Below, piece by piece: positions 61,320 to 64,000 of a stretch of 64,000 nucleotides of DNA. Numbering within the stretch: the first letter of the stretch is position 1; every line of letters starts with the position of its first letter. The translations under genes were made by a program, and so were the position numbers. Below the pieces are notes generated by a model, which ran no database searches, was not told where the DNA came from, and saw nothing but the letters and a program-made list of their open reading frames with translations. This DNA is from Borborobacter arsenicus (lineage in GTDB: Bacteria; Pseudomonadota; Alphaproteobacteria; Rhizobiales; Rhizobiaceae). The DNA is taken from NCBI RefSeq assembly GCF_003934165.1, contig NZ_ML133511.1, forward strand, positions 94,023-158,022, given 5' to 3'.

Positions 61320-62129
61320 ATGACCCGCATACCGACAGCATTGTGGATGACGCTGGCCGCGACGATGGGCGTAACGCCCGCGCTCGCTTCTTCCACCGAT
61401 TGGTTCGAGACCCAGGGCGGGCGCATCCGGCTGGTCACGAGCGGCGGGCCCGATGCCCAGGGCCGCATAGCCGGCGTCCTCGACATTGCGCTCGATCCGG
61501 GCTGGAAAACCTATTGGCGCGACCCTGGCGACAGCGGTGTTCCACCTTCGCTCAACATTTCGGAAAGCAGCAGCAACATCGCCTCGGCGGAACTGGCGTT
61601 CCCGGCCCCGCAGCGCCACGATGACGGCTATTCGAAATGGGCCGGATATGATCATTCGGTTTCCCTGCCGGTAACCTTCACGCTGACATCGCCGGGCCAA
61701 GCGGCGATGATAGATGCGGATATCTTCCTTGGCATCTGCGAGACGGTCTGCATTCCCGTTCAGGCGCAACTCCTGCTCGACCCTGCCATCGATCCCGACA
61801 ATGCCGCCGATGCCGCCCTTGTCTCACAGGCCGTGAACGCTCTGCCGGCGCCAGCACGCCCCGACTTCGGCGCGGCCATCGTCAGCACAGACGACAACAG
61901 GCTGGTCATTGAAGCGAAGCTGCCGGAGGGTGCTGCATCAGCGGATTTCTTCATTGTCGGAGCCGAAGGCTATTCATTCGGCACGCCTGAGCGCATTGGC
62001 AGTGACGGAAGGATATTGTTTTCGGTCGAGATCCTGAACCGCCCCAAGGACATTCCGGCACAAGGCGGACTGCATTACACGCTGGTCACCAGCAGCGGAT
62101 CGGTGAGCGGCACCCTGCCCTATCTTTAG
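61320..62129 (+). CDS. Periplasmic protein with DsbD alpha-like domain
   Basis: A 269-residue exported protein. The start at 61320 gives MTRIPTALWMTLAATMGVTP with a probable cleavage after ALAS. The mature part resembles the N-terminal immunoglobulin-like (alpha) domain of DsbD: LDPGWKTYWRDPGDSGVPPS, FPAPQRHDDGYSKWAGYDHS, and the redox pair C140/C144 in GICETVCIPVQAQL. No beta (membrane) or gamma (thioredoxin) domain follows, so it would need a separate electron donor, possibly for cytochrome c biogenesis or copper proteins. Stand-alone forms like this are common in rhizobia. Partner genes are not adjacent. Confidence 0.82.
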   Translation: MTRIPTALWMTLAATMGVTPALASSTDWFETQGGRIRLVTSGGPDAQGRIAGVLDIALDPGWKTYWRDPGDSGVPPSLNISESSSNIASAELAFPAPQRHDDGYSKWAGYDHSVSLPVTFTLTSPGQAAMIDADIFLGICETVCIPVQAQLLLDPAIDPDNAADAALVSQAVNALPAPARPDFGAAIVSTDDNRLVIEAKLPEGAASADFFIVGAEGYSFGTPERIGSDGRILFSVEILNRPKDIPAQGGLHYTLVTSSGSVSGTLPYL

Positions 62130-62209
62130 ACCAATACGGTTGGCGGTTGCGTCAGCCCCGATAAGCCGTTACCCAATCGCCCGATTTCAACCGGATCGAG
62201 AGAGATATC

Positions 62210-62692
62210 ATGACGATTTCAGTTGGCGACAAGCTGCCCGAAGCCACTTTCAGGACGATGACGGCCGACGGCGGCAAGAGCCTTACCACCGCCGATGTCT
62301 TCTCCGGCAAGACGGTCGTTCTGTTCGGCGTTCCGGGTGCCTTCACCCCAACCTGCAGCAACAACCATCTGCCCGGCTATCTGGAAAACCATGATGCCAT
62401 CCTTGCCAGCGGCGTCGACACGATCGCAGTGGTGGCCGTCAACGACCAGTTCGTCATGGGCGCATGGGCAAACTTCACCGGCGGCGAAGGCAAGCTGCTT
62501 TATCTGGCCGATGGCAATGGCGATTTCGTCCGTGCCGCCGGCCTGCAGGCCGATATGAGCGAATTCGCGATGGGCATGCGCTCGAAGCGCTTCTCGATGA
62601 TCGTCAAGGACGGTGTCGTCAGCGCGCTAAATATCGAGACGAAGTCCGGCGTGAATGAATCGGGTGCAGCCACAATTCTCGAACAGCTATAG
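62210..62692 (+). CDS. Peroxiredoxin (Prx5 type)
   Basis: A 160-residue thiol peroxidase that reduces H2O2 and organic hydroperoxides. Start ATG is preceded by GAGAGAGA. The peroxidatic Cys is at about residue 49 in VPGAFTPTCSNNHLPGYLEN, the exact Prx5 signature, and the FVMGAWANFT and MRSKRFSMIVKDGVVSALNI regions follow. No obvious resolving Cys is visible nearby, so it would rely on glutaredoxin/glutathione or thioredoxin. It lies 80 bp after the DsbD-like gene and may share its transcript. Confidence 0.92.
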   Translation: MTISVGDKLPEATFRTMTADGGKSLTTADVFSGKTVVLFGVPGAFTPTCSNNHLPGYLENHDAILASGVDTIAVVAVNDQFVMGAWANFTGGEGKLLYLADGNGDFVRAAGLQADMSEFAMGMRSKRFSMIVKDGVVSALNIETKSGVNESGAATILEQL

Positions 62693-62743
62693 CAGCGCAA
62701 CCGGAGCGGCTCCATCGGCGAGCCGCTTCCCCCTTGTTCCGCC

Positions 62744-63241
62744 TTACCGCTTCGCGACCCGCGGCTTGGCAGCTGGCGGATTGCTTTCCCTGGCAGGGCG
62801 CGCCGGCTTGAACGGCGCCATGCCCATGCGGGCCAGCTCGTCGGCACGTTCGTTTTCCTCATGGCCGGCATGGCCCTTGACCCAGTGCCAGGTCACCTTG
62901 TGGCGTTTGCGGGCCTCGTCCAGCGCCTGCCATAGCTCGGCATTCTTCACCGGTTTTTTGGCCGCCGTCTTCCAGCCATTGCGCTTCCAGCCTTCGATCC
63001 AGCCGCCAATACCGTCCTTGACGTAATTGCTATCGGTGTAGAGATCGACCAGGCACGGCTCCTTCAGCGCGTTCAGCGCCGAGATCGCCGCCATCAGTTC
63101 CATACGGTTGTTGGTCGTCTCGGCTTCGCCGCCGGACAATTCCTTGGTCACGCCGTTGAAGCGCAGGATCGCGCCCCAGCCGCCCGGACCGGGATTGCCC
63201 GAGCAGGCGCCGTCAGTGAATATCTCGACCGATTTCTTCAT
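62744..63241 (-). CDS. rnhA: Ribonuclease HI
   Basis: Degrades the RNA strand of RNA-DNA hybrids in primer and R-loop removal. The 165 residues carry all catalytic carboxylates: Asp in [19 protein letters not shown], Glu in [12 protein letters not shown], Asp in [12 protein letters not shown], and Asp near the end in [11 protein letters not shown], plus the His loop [14 protein letters not shown]. The C-terminal tail ([20 protein letters not shown]) is basic and extra to the core. The start overlaps the thrB stop (ATGA), an arrangement conserved in Hyphomicrobiales. Confidence 0.96.
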   Translation of the reverse strand: MKKSVEIFTDGACSGNPGPGGWGAILRFNGVTKELSGGEAETTNNRMELMAAISALNALKEPCLVDLYTDSNYVKDGIGGWIEGWKRNGWKTAAKKPVKNAELWQALDEARKRHKVTWHWVKGHAGHEENERADELARMGMAPFKPARPARESNPPAAKPRVAKR

Positions 63242-64000
63242 ACCAAACCATATTCCGAGGCCGAGCCGATCTGGCGGTGAAAGCGCATGCGGCGGATGAA
63301 TTCGACAGGGTCGCGCTTCTGGATCAGCGCTCCGTCGGGGATAGTCAGCCAGTCATAGAGACGGGTCAGCATGAAGCGCAGGGCCGAGCCTCGCGCCAGC
63401 ATCGGCAGCGCCTGCCGCTCCGCGTCGGTAAGCGGGCGCACCTGCTGATAGCCGGCAAGCAGCGCCCTGCCCTTGGTCAGGTTGAAGGAATTGTCCTTCT
63501 CGAAGCACCAGGCATTCAGGCAGGTCGCCAGGTCATAGGCGTAGAAATCGTTGCAGGCGAAATAGAAGTCGATGAGGCCGGAGAGCTTCTCGCCGAGAAA
63601 GAACACATTGTCGGGAAAGAGATCGGCATGAATGATGCCGGCCGGCAGGTCTTTCGGCCAATTGCGCTCGAAATCGGCAAATTCCGCATCAACCTCGGTG
63701 AGAAGTCCACACTCGACCTCGTCGGCACGCGCGCGCGAACCATCCCACAATTTGCGCCAGCCCGCCCTATCGAGCGCATTGGCCCGGCTGAGCTGAAAAT
63801 CCGCCCCTGCCAGATGCAGTCCGGCCAGCGCCTTGCCGACCTCGCGGCAGTGAATGGCGGTGGGCCGCCGCATCCACATGCCTTCCAGAAAAGTGATGAT
63901 TGCCGCCGAGCGTCCGGCGAGCGTGCCGATCACCTCGCCGTCGTTGCGGCGCACCGGCAGCGGGCAGGAAATATCCTTCTTCGCCAGATGCTCCATCAGG
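63238..64000 (-). CDS. thrB: Homoserine kinase (5' part beyond window edge)
   Basis: Phosphorylates homoserine to O-phosphohomoserine, the substrate of ThrC. The frame is still open at the right edge of the window; the first internal ATG at 63996 is not the start, and I estimate roughly 70-80 N-terminal residues are missing. The visible part is of the APH-fold (type II) homoserine kinase: [40 protein letters not shown], the catalytic loop [20 protein letters not shown] and the metal-binding [20 protein letters not shown]. The ending is typical ([17 protein letters not shown]). It is upstream of and overlaps rnhA. Confidence 0.93.
   Translation of the reverse strand, partial: LMEHLAKKDISCPLPVRRNDGEVIGTLAGRSAAIITFLEGMWMRRPTAIHCREVGKALAGLHLAGADFQLSRANALDRAGWRKLWDGSRARADEVECGLLTEVDAEFADFERNWPKDLPAGIIHADLFPDNVFFLGEKLSGLIDFYFACNDFYAYDLATCLNAWCFEKDNSFNLTKGRALLAGYQQVRPLTDAERQALPMLARGSALRFMLTRLYDWLTIPDGALIQKRDPVEFIRRMRFHRQIGSASEYGLV

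Overview
The window is a 64 kb piece of a high-GC alphaproteobacterial chromosome, almost certainly from the Hyphomicrobiales (rhizobia/Brucella relatives, Phyllobacteriaceae-like). The evidence is gene content and order: a glgP-glgB-glgC-glgA-pgm cluster, a fused CysN/CysC, a fused two-cassette Opp ATPase, a CcrM-type orphan adenine methyltransferase, the smc / DsbA-like / DUF721 / mutY block, and many short palindromic intergenic repeats of the kind common in this order. Nearly everything is chromosomal housekeeping or central metabolism. I see no prophage, integron, CRISPR array, transposase or conjugation gene. The assignment to order is inference from gene families, not from a marker RNA.

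Layout. 1-5.3 kb: end of betB (glycine betaine synthesis), then the sulfate-activation operon cysD-cysNC-cysQ. 5.3-7.6 kb: two leftward genes, a DegT/StrS-type sugar aminotransferase and a PfkB-family sugar kinase. 7.7-20.5 kb: a seven-gene rightward glycogen cluster (phosphorylase, branching enzyme, ADP-glucose pyrophosphorylase, glycogen synthase, phosphoglucomutase, debranching enzyme, GH13 glucosidase), which carries synthesis and breakdown in one transcription unit. 20.5-22.7 kb: leftward orphan TadE and TadG-like genes; the TadG gene seems to carry a frameshift at its last codons. 22.9-28.4 kb: a peptide ABC transporter (oppA, oppB, oppC, fused oppDF) with a run of hairpins between oppA and oppB. 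28.4-29.2 kb: two small leftward ORFs and tRNA-Pro(CGG).

29.4-33.2 kb: a phosphomannomutase and a mannose-1-phosphate guanylyltransferase fused to an AGE-type epimerase/isomerase domain, together a GDP-mannose route. 33.2-44 kb: bioY, an MBL hydrolase, a DUF1499 membrane protein, an acyl-CoA synthetase, a class-III aminotransferase, a DUF427 protein, pyruvate phosphate dikinase and a VOC protein. 44.1-54 kb: tRNA-Gln(TTG), smc, a DsbA-like lipoprotein, a DUF721 (DciA-like) protein, mutY, two HAD hydrolases, a ccrM-type methyltransferase and a small lipoprotein. This is a genome-maintenance neighbourhood. 54.1-64 kb: thrC, an M16 processing protease, a RimJ-type acetyltransferase, a membrane GGDEF/EAL protein, yqgE/algH, a stand-alone DsbD-alpha-like periplasmic protein, a Prx5-type peroxiredoxin, rnhA and the 3' part of thrB.

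The least ordinary material is between the genes. A 170-bp composite palindromic element bounded by CTAGTGG/CCACTAG occurs twice, inverted, about 5.2 kb apart. Each copy presents the same end a few tens of bases upstream of a start codon (the DsbA-like gene and thrC). A second repeat of about 170 bp forms an inverted pair around the class-III aminotransferase. Several smaller palindrome families overlap stop codons or fill promoter regions. Two genes look damaged at their 3' ends: a frameshift in the TadG-like gene, and an in-frame TGA in a HAD hydrolase with the expected C-terminus still open behind it. I did not find a clearly new multi-gene system. The repeat elements as possible 5' leader modules are the best lead.
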